Of a DNA stretch of 64,000 nucleotides, positions 33,466 through 45,419 are shown one piece after another. Made by a program: the position numbers and the translations under genes. The notes under the pieces were generated by a model. The model saw only the letters and a list, made by a program, of their open reading frames with translations, was not told where the DNA came from and made no database searches. Position 1 is the first letter of the stretch. Each line of letters begins with the position of its first letter. Source of the DNA: Acanthamoeba castellanii str. Neff (taxonomy: Eukaryota; Discosea; Longamoebia; Acanthamoebidae). The stretch lies in contig NW_004457620.1 in assembly GCF_000313135.1 (NCBI RefSeq), forward strand, positions 110,212 to 174,211, read 5' to 3'.

Positions 33466-35068
33466 ATGAAGGCCGCCCTTCTCGCTTTTGCGCTCTTTGG
33501 CCTTCTGGCCTTCGCCTCGTCCACTGTTCACTTCCAGGAGGACTTTGATGGTACGTCGTCGTGATTCTAGCGGACAGGCGTGATTTTGGCGCGGATGATG
33601 AAATCGCAATCGCATTCGTGCTGACGATTCTTCTTGTACCACTTGTATCGAACGACAGACTCGTGGGAGAGCCGATGGGTGTACTCCACCCACGATGATG
33701 CCTCGGGCAACGCTGGCAAGTTCGCGCACACCGCCGGCAAGTACTTCAACGACGCTGAGAAGGACAAGGGCATCCAGACCTCGCAGGATGCCAGGTTCTA
33801 CAAGCTGTCGGCCAAGTTCCCGAAGTTCACCAACAAGGACAAGCCCCTCGTGATCCAGTACTCCGTCAAGCACGAGCAGTCTCAGGATTGCGGTGGTGCC
33901 TACATCAAGGTCGGCCCTGGCCCTCTTGACCAGGAGAAGTTCGAGGGCGAGACCAAGTACAAGTACGTAGAGAACGCACTCTCATTCTCTAGACCTCACA
34001 CTGCCGCCTCGCCTCCGCCGATCTCTCGCTACACTGGTGATTTGACTCGATGAAAATTTAATTCATTTTTCATCCTCTTTGTACGTACAGCGTCATGTTC
34101 GGCCCTGACGTGTGCGGCTCGACCAAGAGGGTGCACTTCATCCTGAACTACAAGGGCGAGAACCACCTCATCAAGCGTGAGGTCAGGCCCGAGACTGATA
34201 TCTACACCCACCTCTACACTGCCGTCCTTTTCCCCAACCAGACCTACGAGGTACACATGCATGCCCACTCACACTTCCTCTCGCTTGCCAGCTCCTTCAG
34301 CCTTTCATCTCTCAGCGATAATCGAAGCTCCAATTGACTACAAACTTTTACAACCCTTCTCACCGTTCATGTTTTTTTTTTTTTGCGCAGATCCGCATTG
34401 ACAACGAGGTCAAGCAGTCTGGCTCGCTCATCGAGGATTGGGACCTTCTTGCGCCCAAGCAGATCCCCGACCCCGCCCTCAGCAAGCCCGCCGATTGGGT
34501 CGATGAGGAGTACATTGATGACCCCGAGGCCAAGAAGCCCGAGGATTGGGACAACACCCCCAAGCAGATCGCCGACCCCGAGGCCAAGAAGCCCGAGGAC
34601 TGGGATGACGAGCTCGACGGTGAGTGGGAGGCCCCGATGATCGCCAACCCCGACTACCAGGGTGAGTGGCAGGCGCCCCGCGTCAAGAACCCCGCCTACA
34701 AGGGCCCGTGGGTGCACCCGCTCATCGACAACCCCGACTACGTGGCTGACGACCAGATCTACGTGTTCGAGAACGAGTATGTCGGCTTTGAGCTCTGGCA
34801 GGTCAAGACCGGTACCATCTTCGATCACATCCTCATCACCGACGACCTCGCCGAGGCCGAGGCCTTCGCCACCGGCTACTTCGCCGAGCAGCAGAAGGGC
34901 GAGAAGGCCGCTTTCGAGAAGCAGGAGGAGGAGAGGAACAAGGCCGAGGAGGAGGAGAGGAAGAAGCGCGACGCTGAGACCCAGGAGGCGGACGACGATG
35001 ACGACGATGATGACGACGAGGATGACGTTGCCGATGACCACCACGGTCACGACCACGAGGACCTCTAA
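33466..35068 (+). CDS. CALR: Calreticulin, ER calcium-binding chaperone
   Basis: Four exons, 33466-33550, 33659-33962, 34091-34250 and 34391-35068, give 408 residues. A signal peptide (MKAALLAFALFGLLAFASS) is followed by the lectin-like N-domain: SRWVYSTHDD, VIQYSVKHEQSQDCGGAYIK and MFGPDVCGSTKRVHFIL, with the paired Cys. The P-domain has three PEDWD-type repeats (PADWVDEEYIDDPEAKKP and others) and three GEW/GPW repeats. The C-domain is Glu/Lys- then Asp-rich, for low-affinity calcium storage. The chain ends HHGHDHEDL; the last four residues are HEDL, not the usual KDEL or HDEL. It folds glycoproteins in the ER lumen. Confidence 0.97.
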
Positions 35069-36366
35069 GCGCCTCCGCCATCTCTCACCCCCACGCTCAG
35101 ATGAGTAAGCCCTCATCGTCTATTTATCTATCGTGTCCAGTAGCCATTCCACACCTTATAAAAACAACCTCCAAGCTCACACAAGGGGAGAAGAAACAGA
35201 CGTGGAGTGAGGAAGTTAACACGCAGCTTGTCCAGGAACGCCCAGATGGGTGTAGTGCCACTGAGCATGGTTGGGAGGGTGAGATTGTTCCCATCCCCAT
35301 CAATAGAAAAACTCCATGCTATGCTGTAGGCTTGGGCACCACCCATCCCCCCCTCCAAAAAATGATGTAGGGGTAGGATGGTCATTGAAGTTCACACAGA
35401 ACTTGTGGTCATTTGAAATGAGAGGTCCAGTCATTTTGAAAAGTGATTTTGTTTGTGGGTTTAAGCTCATAAAAATAGTTTTGACAACACAAAAATGGTT
35501 TTAATTTAAGAATAGCAAGACAAAATTGGTCATTCCAGACCTTGACTTGATGGCCCAGTTACAGCATCATATCTCTCATTATGATGGTATTTTAATCTGC
35601 CATTTCTCAAGATAACAGGCTTTGAAAATAGCATGTATGCAATGGGGCAGTTACCACCTTCAGGAGCTTCAACAGTTCCTTGTTGTTGGCCATGGCTGAT
35701 GGCAGGGTGACTTGCACCTATGCATACACAGCAACAAAAACTGTAAAACCAGACACATACTTTATCACATACACATACACAATGACTACATGTTTGACCT
35801 ACCAATACTTAGTTTATCATGTACACATACATGATCTGGAAAATCAGAACTTTTGCTGGTTTGTGTAGTGCTCCTCTGAACACCCTCAAACTTCACCTTG
35901 CTTTTGCTTTCATACCCTCTGTCAATTCCATAATCAGTGGCCAACATGCTGCCCTCACATCCAGTTCATGTTCAACCTCACACCATATTCAGTCAGTTGC
36001 ACACATGCACTGAACTTCATTCTTCACATTTGTGCTGAATTGGAGCACTATTCCTTAAGTTAAAATTCCACTCCATTCCACACTGATAAAATTACTTTTA
36101 ACTCCACAAATTCCAGGTTTTTATCAAATCATTTTCATCTCAAATCCCTCAATGTGACTTATAAGCAGGGAGAAACAGGAGATAAGAATCACACCTGGCC
36201 TAAGCCAGTATCTGTTAAATGGATGCATCCTTGTGCCTGGCATTCCTTGGTTGCTTGGAATTTTTGGTCTTTTGGTCTGGCTTACGTGCAAACTTCCTCA
36301 GTCCAAGTGCGGAATGGCAGGGCACTGTAGGTGTGTCTATCTGTTTGGTGCGCCCCTTATGTTCAA
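35069..36366. other. Long intergenic region with a CpG-free, AT-rich island
   Basis: No gene is recognised. From 35241 to 36284 (1,044 bases) I found no CpG at all on reading every line, while flanking exons have one roughly every ten bases. TpG and CpA are frequent, and A+T is about 60 percent. Frames on both strands are short and unlike any family known to me. CpG returns at 36285, about 80 bases before the tRNA gene. Possible origins are a methylated and decayed mobile element, or DNA of foreign origin. Confidence 0.8.
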
Positions 36367-36451
36367 GGACGGATGGCCGAGTTGGTCTAAGGCGCTACGT
36401 TCAGGTCGTAGTCTGGGTCTCCAGGCGTGGGTTCGAATCCCACTTCGTCCA
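36367..36451 (+). tRNA. tRNA-Leu (anticodon CAG)
   Basis: 85 nt without intron. The acceptor GGACGGA pairs with TTCGTCC (36444-36450, one G-U pair), with discriminator A at 36451. The anticodon stem CTACG/CGTAG encloses loop TTCAGGT with anticodon CAG at 36402-36404. The T arm is GTGGG-TTCGAAT-CCCAC. The long variable arm is typical of type II leucine tRNAs. Internal A and B boxes are intact and CCA is not encoded. It decodes CUG, a codon likely to be common in this GC-rich genome. Confidence 0.97.
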
Positions 36452-36456
36452 ACGCC

Positions 36457-36460
36457 TTTT
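36457..36460 (+). terminator. RNA polymerase III terminator (TTTT)
   Basis: A run of four T five bases after the mature tRNA-Leu end, which is the usual place and form for Pol III termination. Confidence 0.7.
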
Positions 36461-36551
36461 GGCAACAACGACTGCACACCTGAACCGCCAGATAGAAGCG
36501 GGCACAACTGGTACTGTCCGTAATCAACCACCACTACGCCCAGCCCCGTAC

Positions 36552-37056
36552 TCAGCTGTTTACGATTCTTTGGTTGCGTGCAACACACACACGTACGACA
36601 CATTCACAACACGTACAACATGAACACGACACACGTACAGCACACGACATGTACACGACGTACAACACACGACCAAGATCTTTTGGTTGCAGCTGGGCAC
36701 GTTGTATTTTGAAATGATGCCTGGATTCGTCATTGTCGCCGCTCGGCCTGATCGTGAATCCACCGGTTCCACTGCTGCCACTTAACTCCCTCAGCCAGAG
36801 CCTGTACTCACGCCTCGGTTTAGCCCCATGCACGCACCACAAGGCGAGCACACGCACGCACGCACACACACACAGAGAGAGAACGTCAACCTTCTCGTAT
36901 AGCGACCCGATGTTGATGTTGCAGCTTCGGCCCGAGTAGGTGAGATTGAGTTTGATGCCCACGGCCGTTGTATAGAACAAACTAGTGGTTCCCCACCACC
37001 CGAGGTGTCAGAATGTGTGTCATGTGTCGCGTCGTGTGTGTGTCGTATATAACGTG
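36552..37056 (-). other. Possible gene fragment or undefined exons
   Basis: On the minus strand two coding-like pieces stand out. One contains TTAVGIKLNLTYSGRSCNI then NIGSLYEK (about 36980-36896). The other contains RREYRLWLRELSGSSGTGG then FTIRPSGDND (about 36810-36735). A CA/CG-rich, intron-like stretch separates them. No start, stop or family could be fixed. It could be a relic, or terminal exons of an unmodelled gene. The rest of this interval is repeat-rich. Confidence 0.3.
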
Positions 37057-40000
37057 TTAGTCGTACTCTCGCTTGACGTTGTCGAGTTCCTCGCGAAGCG
37101 AGCTGAGCGCGGCGTCCTTCTCCTGATCGCGACGCGCTGTCGACGGTGAGTTGGGACCGTGCTGCTGCAGGAGGGCCTTGTAGGCCTGTCGCAGGGACTG
37201 GAGCTCGCCCTGCAGGTGCTGGCTGGTCTCGTCCTTCTCCTTCGCCATCTCCGTCTGCTGATCTTCCAGTCGCTCCAGCTGTGACGATCCCAGATCACAC
37301 AGAACGTGTAAATGCGTGTGCGTGTGCGTGTGCGTGTGCGTGTGCGTGTGCGTGTGCGTGTGCGTGTGCGTGTGCGTGTGCGTGTGCGTGTGCGTGTGCG
37401 TGTGCGATGATGTGTGGTACCTCGCGCGAGAGAAGAGAGTTTTGTGTCTTGAGGGCCTGCAGGCTGTTTTCGTGCATCTCCTGTTGGGAGGCCACCAGCT
37501 GGGCCTGCGCGGCGAGTTCGGCGGTGAGCTGCGCGATGCGTCGGTCCTTCGCGCGCGCCTCCTCGACCTCCCGCTCGCGCGCCTGTGGATCGTGTCGCTC
37601 CTCCCACACGCGCATCCGCTCCTCCAGCCCCTCCACCTTGGCCTGGTGCTCCACCTCCCTGGAATGTGTGTAAATTCCAAACGTACGGGGAAGGATGTGA
37701 ATGGAATGCGTGTGTACATTCCAGAGGCTTTGGTCGCCGTACCGCTGATGCGACTCGAGCTTGGCCTGGGCGAGTTGCCCGCGCACGTCGGCCAGCTCGG
37801 CAGCGAGCGAGCCGGCCTCGGCCGCCTGGGCCTGGACCCGCTGGAGCTCGACCCGCAGCATGATGACCTCGGCCTCGATCTTGCGCCGCTGGCTCTCCCG
37901 CTCCTCCACCGCCTGCCGCAGCTCCTTCTCGCGGTCGAGGAACAGGTGCTGCCCGCGCTCCACCTCGCCCCGCCCGAGGGCCTCGTACTGCGCGAGCCGC
38001 TCGCCCAGCTGCGCGCTGGCCTCCTCCGCCCGCCGCCGGTCGGCTCGCTCGCGCTCCGCCGCGTCAACCGCCGCGCGGAGCTGGTCGTCGAGCCCGCGGG
38101 CGCGGTCGAGCGCCTCGCGCGTTCGTTCGCGTTCGTCGTCGCGCTCGCGCTCGAGCTTGCGGATGCGCCGGTGCAGCTCGTCCTTGACCTCGCGCTGCAG
38201 CGCCTTCTCCTCCTCCTTCTCGCGCTCGAGCCGCCCCACGCGCCCCTGCAGCTCGCGCACGAATTCCTCGACGGCCCACCGCGCGCCGTGGTCGGCGTCG
38301 ACGCCGGCGCCGGTGTCGACACTGGCATTCGTGAGATTCCGCTCATTCTCGCGCAGCCGCTCCCATTCCTGGCGGAGCAGCCCGACCCGCTCCTCGACCT
38401 GCCGGATGGCCTCGCGGTTGGTGCCCCCCGCCGCCTGGGCCTGGGCCGCGAGCGCGCGCGTGGCCTCCTCGTGCACGTCGCGCAGGCGGGCCACCTCAGC
38501 GTCGGCCACCGCCACGCGCCGGGAGAATTCCTCGCATTCCGCACGTGCCGCGCGCTCGGCATTCTCGGCCTCGGCCCGCAGCCGGTCGCTCTCGGCCGCC
38601 GCCTCCGTCGCGCGCGCCGCCTCCTGCTCGAGCGTGCGCCGCTCGAGTTCGATCGCCTCGACGCGCTTGCGGCCCTTCTCGAGCTCGAGCTTGATCGACG
38701 CCATCTTGCCCTCGCGCACGTTGACCTCGTTGCGCACCTTCTGCAGGTCGAACTTGAGCGACACGATCTCGCCCTCCATCTTCCGCCGCTCGCGCTCGAT
38801 CGAGTCCCGCAGTCGCGACAGCTCCTCGTCCTTGAGCGCCAGCTCCACCGCCAGCGTGTCGGCGTCCATCATCGCCGTCGACCCGTGCGCGCGGCCCCCC
38901 GCGCCCGACGCCGCTTCGTCGCCGTCCGCGTCGGCCGTCGCGGTTATGGTGGCGCCCTCCGGCGAGGCCCCGCCGCGCGACGTTCTGTTGCGCGAGACCG
39001 AGCGGCGCCCGGCGGGGGAGGCCTGCTCCTCGAACTGCTCCTTCATGGAGACCATGTTGGCCGTCTCCTTCTGCATCTCCTGCTCTCTCACACACCCAAC
39101 GGCGGCGACGACGACGATCAGAATAGCATGGGGGGGGTTGGGGGTTTGGGGTGTGTGCACGGGAATGTGTACCTCGGCGAGCTGTGTGACGTACTGCTCG
39201 AGGGCCTCCTTTTCGCTGGTCAGGGCGAACACCTGCACACGCGCGCACGATAGGTGGTGGTGGTGGTGGTCACACGCATGCCGCCGTGTGTACCGTGTCG
39301 TGCGGTGGCGCGTGTGGCGTGTGTCGTGTGTGCGATGGCGGGGAGATGTGGAGAAAGGGGGGAGCGTACCTTGCGCTGCTCCTCCTCGTATTGGAATTTG
39401 AGCTCCCAGAGCTCCTCCTCTATCTTGGTCTTCTCCTCCTCCAGCTCGTCGTACTCAGCCTTCGATACCTGCAGTGTGTCGTGTGTGTGTCGTGTGTGTG
39501 TCGCGTGTGTTGTGAGTGCGTCGCGTGAAGAGACACGTCGGCTGCCGCGCGCGGGGTGAAAATGTGTGTGGGCAGGGAGGGAGGCGTACGGTGGCTCCGC
39601 CGCCCGAGGGGCCGTCGTGCGGGTCGAGGGCGGCAGCGGAGGTGGCGGCCTTGGCGAAGCTGGTCTTGCGCTTGATCCTCTCCTCGGCGGAGAGGAGCTT
39701 GGCGTTGATGGACCGGAACTGCTCCTCAAAGCTCACCTCGGCCCCGCCGCTCCCATCGCTGCTGCCGCCGGCGCCGCTGCTGGTGGTGGTGCTGGTGGCG
39801 GCGGCGGCGCCGCTGCCGTGTTGAGTAGCGTCGCCGTGGCCGTCCTGCAGGCCCTCGCCCGTCCCCTCGTCGCCGCGGTCCTGGTGTTCGTTTTACGTTC
39901 GTTTTAAATTATTAATAAAAGGCGAGTGAAAAGGAAATAATAGTAATGTTCTAATGCATCAGCAACCAATAAATAAAATGGTCTTGAAGTAGTAAATAAT

Positions 40001-40575
40001 ATTCTCTTATGCGCGTGGCGTTGTAGTTCGTTTTTTATTAATATTTAAAAGCATTAAAGTCAATGTTAAATTAAAAAATGAATAAGAAAAATAATACACG
40101 GTGGGCAATAATAATTTCGGGGGGCATACCGTGGAGGAGGAGGTGGCGGAGGTGGGAGGCGGTGGAGTTGGTCGACGAGGGTGGCCTCCACCTCGCGCAG
40201 CTGCCCCGCCAGGCGGTCGCGGGCCACCTCGTACTGGCCCACCACGACACCCACGCCCTCCACCACCCCGGCCGCGCCGCCCTTGGGCAGCTTGCCCCCG
40301 GCCTCGCTGGGTCCCAGGGGCGAGGGCGCCGCATGCCGCGTGCCGGTGGCCTGCAGCATCATCATCGTGCTGCCGCCGCCGCCGCTGCTGCTGCTCTTCT
40401 GTTCGTCCTGCTCCTCCCCGCCTTCTTCGTCCTGGTGTTCTTCTTGTGGTTGTAGTTGTTGTAGTTCTGCTGTTTCCGGAGTTGTTTCTTTGCTCGTCTT
40501 CTTGATGCTGGAGCTCGAGGGCTCGTCACTGACCATGAAGGTGGTGGACGACGATAAAGAAGTGGCCTCCGTCAT
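37057..40575 (-). CDS. Long coiled-coil protein, family not assigned
   Basis: The ATG is at 40575 and the stop at 37057. The N-terminal about 150 residues are Ser/Glu/Gly-rich and disordered, with a run of prolines (HRLPPPPPPPPR). Then come SFEEQFRSINAKLLSAEERI and short exons (SKAEYDELEEEKTKIEEEL, LTSEKEALEQYVTQLAE). A central exon of about 1.4 kb (about 39090-37740) is continuous heptad repeat rich in Glu, Arg, Leu and Ala, e.g. ELALKDEELSRLRDSIERE. The end (QLERLEDQQTEMAKEKDETS ... LREELDNVKREYD) is also coiled coil. It has no motor, GRIP or kinase domain. A structural, tethering or cytoskeletal role is likely from architecture alone. It has about 900 residues. An intron holds a long TGTGCG repeat. 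Confidence 0.8.
37314..37406 (+). repeat. (TGTGCG)n hexanucleotide microsatellite
   Basis: About 15 units of a GTGTGC/TGTGCG hexamer inside an intron of the coiled-coil gene. Translated, it gives meaningless Val-Cys or His-Ala runs on both strands. Confidence 0.95.
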
Positions 40576-40760
40576 GGTGCGCTACGAGCGCGAGACTGTG
40601 GTCGTTTGCTTTCGCACTACAGGCGGTGGGAAACGGATGAGGAAATGCTTTTCACGCTTCTGCGATTGGCTCGTCCCAGATAAAGTGAATTTTGTGTTTA
40701 TATTTGTTTGAACGCGCTGTGCGCCAGCACCACCCACGGCCGCCGGGGGGGGGTCGACGT

Positions 40761-43150
40761 CTAGTGGTTCTCGTAGCCGGGCATGGGGAAGGTCGAAGCA
40801 AAGGCCTCCACCTCCTCCTTCAGGGCCTGTAATGGAACGTTGAGAAAGAGAGAGAGAGAGAGAGGTTAGCAATCATCGTCGTATTCGCGCCCAATATGGA
40901 ATCATCTCCGGGGGGCGTTCGTTTGCTGGTTCGTACCTTGACCTCCTCGCTGGTCTCGAGGGCGGGCAGGTAGTTCTTGAGGAGCTTGCCCGTCTTGTTC
41001 TGGATCGCAATCGCGATCTGCGCACCTGCGCACGGGAACAGAGGTTGTGAGAGGAGAACGCGGGAAGGAAGAGGCCAAGATGCCGGTGACGATGATGACA
41101 ATGCAGAGTAGTAGTACGTACCCTTGTGGAGCAGCTCGGCGACGCGGACAAAGTCAGCCTCGGTGAGGCCGCGCGAGGTCATGGCGGGCGCACCAAGACG
41201 AACGCCGCCCGGGGAGAGCGCGCTGGCATCACCGTACACGGCGTTCTTGTTCACAGAGATCCTGCGCGAAGAGGGTACAGAACGTGGTGAGCTGGCAGGT
41301 CCTTACCTACGAAGCGCACAGCTAACATCGAGAAAGGGAGAGGGGGGGGAGCGTACGACACGAGCTCGAACAGCTTCTCGAGCTTGCTGCCGGTCATCTC
41401 CTGCGGCCTCACGTCCCAGAGCACTGCATTTCCGTCGGTCGGTCGGTTAGTGGTTGGTCGCCATGACGACGGCCACAACGACAAGATCGCGTTCGATCAT
41501 CGACGCGTCACGTACCCAGGTGGTTGTCGGTGCCTCCGGTGACGACAGAGTAGCCCTTCGACACGAGGGTCTCGGCGAGCACCTTGGCGTTCTTCTTCAC
41601 CTGCTGGATGTACGTCTGGTGGTTGCGATGTGCGACGTGCGTCGATCGAGAGAAGAAAGTGTCAGTGAACGCGACACGACGGTGCAACACGAGTCACGCA
41701 TAAGAAGGAACCTTGAACTCGGGCTCGGCGGCCTCCTTGAGGGCGACGGCGACGGCGGCGATGGTGTTCTCGTGCGGGCCACCCTGGAGCGCGGGGAAGA
41801 CGGCGTTGTTGATGCGGTCCTCGTAGTCGTAGGCGGCGCCGGTGGCCTCGTTCTTGCCGCGGCGGAAGAAGATGAGACCGGCACGCGGTCCGCGGAGGGT
41901 CTTGTGGGTGGTGGTGGTGACCACGTCGCAGTACTCGAACGGGCTGTTGCACTCCTGCGCCGCCACGATGCCGCTGATGTGCGCCATATCGCACAGCAGA
42001 TAGGCTCCGTGCTTGTTGGCGATCTGGCGCAGGCGCTTGTAGTCCCAATCGCGAGGGTAGGCGCTGGCTCCCGCAATGATCACTACGCACACGCACGCAC
42101 GCACGCACAACATTTGGGGCACCAGCGTCAGCGCTTGGTGCAGTTGAGAGTGCCACTAAGGACGGTAGGGGCGTACTCTTGGGTCTGAAGAGAGCGGCGT
42201 TCTCCTCGAGTCTGTCGTAGTCGATCAGGCCGGTCTGGTACGACACCTGGTAGGGCATGGACTCGAAATAGATCGACGTGGCGGAGATCTTCCTCTTGTC
42301 GGTCTGGTATCCGTGCGTCAAACTGCATAGCCAACCGCACACCCCAGCGTGTGAGCGATCGTTCACTTCAACGCAACAACACACAAACAACGTAGGAAAA
42401 CGCACTGGCCACCAGAGGGCAGGTCTGCGTGTAGAAGAAGAAGAAAGAAGAAAGGTGGTCAGCACATGAAGGCGCTCATGCGAGGTTCGCTCGGAGAGAG
42501 GCGTTTACAAAGTCGAGAGACCGTAGTGGAGCTGGGGCGCGCGTACCGAGGCCCATGATGCGATCGTGCGGGTTCAAGAGAGCGGTGTAGGCGGCAAAGT
42601 TGGCGGGGCTGCCCGAGTAGGGCTGCACGTTCACGCCCCACTGCTCGGGCGACAGGTGAAAGGCCTCAAGCGCACGCTTGATGCACAGATTCTGTGCGCA
42701 GATGGGCCAAATTGGTCAGATCTTGCACACGATTCTTGTTGGCACAAAACAATGCTGTGTCGCTTGCGTGTAGAGAACTCCTTGATGAGCGAGGGGAGGG
42801 AGAGTGCACCTCGACCTGGTCGATCACTTCGTTACCACCGTAGTAGCGGCGGCCCGGAAGGCCCTCCGAGTACTTGTTGGTCATGCACGAACCGAGCGCC
42901 TCCAGCACAGCCCGCGATGTGAAGTTCTACACGCACGCGGTTGGCGGTGTGGTCAGTGTGCGGCTCTGTTGTTGCACGGCTGCACTATTTTCTATCGCCC
43001 CCCCGTCTATGCTGGATCTTGTAGAGGCAGTACCTCGGACGCGATGAGCTCGATGCCATTGAGCTGGCGCTTCTTTTCCAGACGGATGAGGCCCTGCACC
43101 TCGGGATCGGCGTCAGCAAGGGTACGGTTTCCGGCGTGTTGGCTGAGCAT
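40761..43150 (-). CDS. SHMT: Serine hydroxymethyltransferase
   Basis: The ATG is at 43150 and the stop at 40761. About 470 residues come from some ten exons. Key blocks are [73 protein letters not shown], the PLP-lysine motif [30 protein letters not shown], and [14 protein letters not shown]. The chain ends [11 protein letters not shown]. It converts serine plus tetrahydrofolate to glycine plus methylene-THF. No clear mitochondrial presequence is seen, so a cytosolic form is likely. One exon (42424-42406) is only 19 bases, encoding the start of the LPSGGH motif, with both flanking phases matching. Confidence 0.96.
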
Positions 43151-43539
43151 TCTCTTGTGTTCGTGAATCTTCCAAGATGCTAGCGTGCTGGTGGCTCGAT
43201 GACAGATACAACAACACAATAGGTTAATCGGGACACGGCCCACGCTTGCTCGGTTTGGCGGCTTTGGTGGCCTGACGTGGCATATCTCCCGTTTAGCTCC
43301 TGCATTCCTGGGATTCTGCGTTCGGGCAACCACTTCTGCGCCAACTCCGAGATGCCATATCCAGGCCTCCACCACACCCTTTCCGCAGGGAAGCTGTCTG
43401 GGCTTGTCCTCAAACTTCAGCGAGCTCGGCCCATGGAACATCCATTGCCTTGATGGACTGGCGGGCATAAATGTAGAACTTGCCAAGCTCATTCATCTTC
43501 CAGCCAACAAACACCATCACCACCGCCCTAAGCATCAAT
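43151..43539. promoter_or_regulatory. Divergent region between SHMT and the LURP-one-like gene
   Basis: 389 bases between opposed ATGs. A TATA-like GCATAAATG lies at about 43466-43474, about 70 bases before the plus-strand ATG. Nothing else was recognised. Confidence 0.35.
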
Positions 43540-44725
43540 ATGTACCAGCAGCCCTTTGGCTACTACGCGCCGCCTCAGGCCTCCTATCCGGTCCAGTACC
43601 CGTCGCCTGTCCAGTATCCGGCACCGGTCCAGTACCCTGGTCCGACCATGCCTTACGCGCAGCCCGCCGCGCCCCAGGCCTACGTGGCCTACCCCGTTCC
43701 CTACAACGACGCAGCGGCAGGCCAAGCTATCGTTCCCGCTCCCGATTTCTCGCTCTGCGATGAGAGGGTAAATACGACCCGCTTCGTTCTTCCCCCCCTT
43801 CGTTTTTCGCTTCTTGAAGCTGACAGGTGTTGGGTGGTGATCGGCTTGCTGATGGTGCACAGGGTCACAAGCCGTGCAAGGTGTTTCAACTGCAGCAGAA
43901 CTTTGGAAGCCCGACTGGCAACATGACTGTAAAGGACGAGTCTGGGCGTGTTGTGTGCCGTTTCAAGGGCAAATGGATCTCCGTCCTCGACTGCTTGGTC
44001 ATCAAGGACCCCTCCAGAAGGTGACCCACACCCTTTCCATGTTGCAGTGCAACTTGCATTTACACAAATTGTAATTCTTAGTGGTATGCACAATGACCCA
44101 ACCCACATGGCGCTGCACAGAACCATCGGCAAGGTCTCAGAGAAGCTGACAACCAAGAAGCTCATCAACAAGCCACGCTACACCGTGGAAGCAGGCGGTC
44201 TCAAGGCCTCGATGACCAAGGACATCTTCACCCTGCTCAGGGACAACTTCACCATCCGCCTGCGCCACCCCAATGGCCGCAAGGAAGAAATCCAGGTCAA
44301 GAGGTACTGCCATCTCATCCTCTCCTATTTATGGGTCAATGGCTCACTCGAGTGTTTATTTTTTCGTTCGTTGGTCTCAACAGCAACTGGTTCTCGTGGG
44401 AGTTCAAGTTCTTCCTCAACAACACCCTCATCGCCGCCGTCTCCAAGCGATTTGTCCACCTCACCGACACCTACGGCGTCGCCCTCTACGAGAACAATCC
44501 CCTGGTACCGTTTCTTTGCAACCTTGTTTATGCATCTCTACCATGGTACACGCAGCTGATGTGATTGTTGGGTCCACGCAGGACGCGGCCTTGATTCTGG
44601 GCTGTGCTGTGGTGATCGATCGCGTGTGCTTCGGCGAGCTCACCCTCAAGGGGTTCATCAACTCGGCCTCCCACCTGCCCCAGAACCCCTTCTCGCGCTT
44701 CCCCGTCTCCCACGCCGGCTGGTAG
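43540..44725 (+). CDS. LURP-one-related / tubby-C-like protein with Tyr-Pro-rich N-terminus
   Basis: Five exons, 43540-43767, 43863-44020, 44121-44303, 44384-44504 and 44582-44725, encode 277 residues in phase. The first about 70 residues are low-complexity, with VQYP repeats (PVQYPSPVQYPAPVQYPGP). The rest matches the LOR fold: GNMTVKDESGRVVCRFKGK, RPRYTVEAGG-like KPRYTVEAGGLKAS, LLRDNFTIRLRHPNGRKEE, NWFSWEFKFFLNN, and a late hydrophobic helix DAALILGCAVVIDRV. This fold is shared by plant LURP1-like proteins and phospholipid scramblases. Membrane or lipid association is a family inference. The biochemical role is unknown. Confidence 0.85.
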
Positions 44726-45419
44726 TGACCCCCGCTGCAGGCGCTCATGAGAGATGGCTGACAGCAGCCATCAAAACAAAAATAAAAATAAAAATAAAAA
44801 TTTGTTCAGTGATTGGTTTCGCACAAAATTGTTTTTGCTTCCCACAAGTTGTGCGGCACCAAGGCCTGCCTGTCTTCAGGTGGGCGTGGCCACGAGTTTC
44901 ATTGAGCGGGTGTGGGGCGCACCTGGCTTGCAAAGATGGATTCAGTGCTACTTCGTAATCATACTGATATGTATATCCAACTCCTGATGGGCATACTTCA
45001 CTGCGTACGCTGTGGACGACGTAGCACAAAGAAGAGATCACGGTCATGTTGACTCATGCTTTACAACGAATCCATCGTCAAGATGGAGGCACGACTGGCT
45101 GGGCGCCGGCATAGGCGCTCGGCTGGTCTCCTCACCAACGCAGAGAGTAAACTCTGCTTCACCAACAAATCGCCTGGCCGCAAGGCTGGGATCCCCCTGG
45201 ACTCCAATACCCCCCAACCGCACGGTTCGCCACCAAGCAGCCCCCACACCCACCTTTTTGTGTTCGCCGGTGCACTTTGCCACCGCACACATGCACAACC
45301 CTCCACGCGGCCACTTCCGCGGCGAGGAGGTGGCGTTGTACGTGTCATGTGTCGTGTGTGTGACACCTCGCCAGAGAGAAGGGGCTTTCTATGTTTTGGG
45401 GGAATGTGGAAGAGAAGGC
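44726..45419. other. Convergent intergenic region
   Basis: 3-prime flanks of the LURP-one-like gene and of the PDH E2 gene. It contains an (AAAAAT)n run near 44776-44800. Frames of 60-126 codons occur on both strands, but none has family features, so no gene is called. Confidence 0.45.

Noticed and set aside
37316..39253. A 645-codon plus-strand open frame opposite the coiled-coil gene
   Set aside because: It is a shadow of the GC-rich Arg/Glu/Leu-rich coiled coil, begins in the TGTGCG repeat (Val-Cys run) and has no domain features. The minus-strand product has clean heptads and splice sites.
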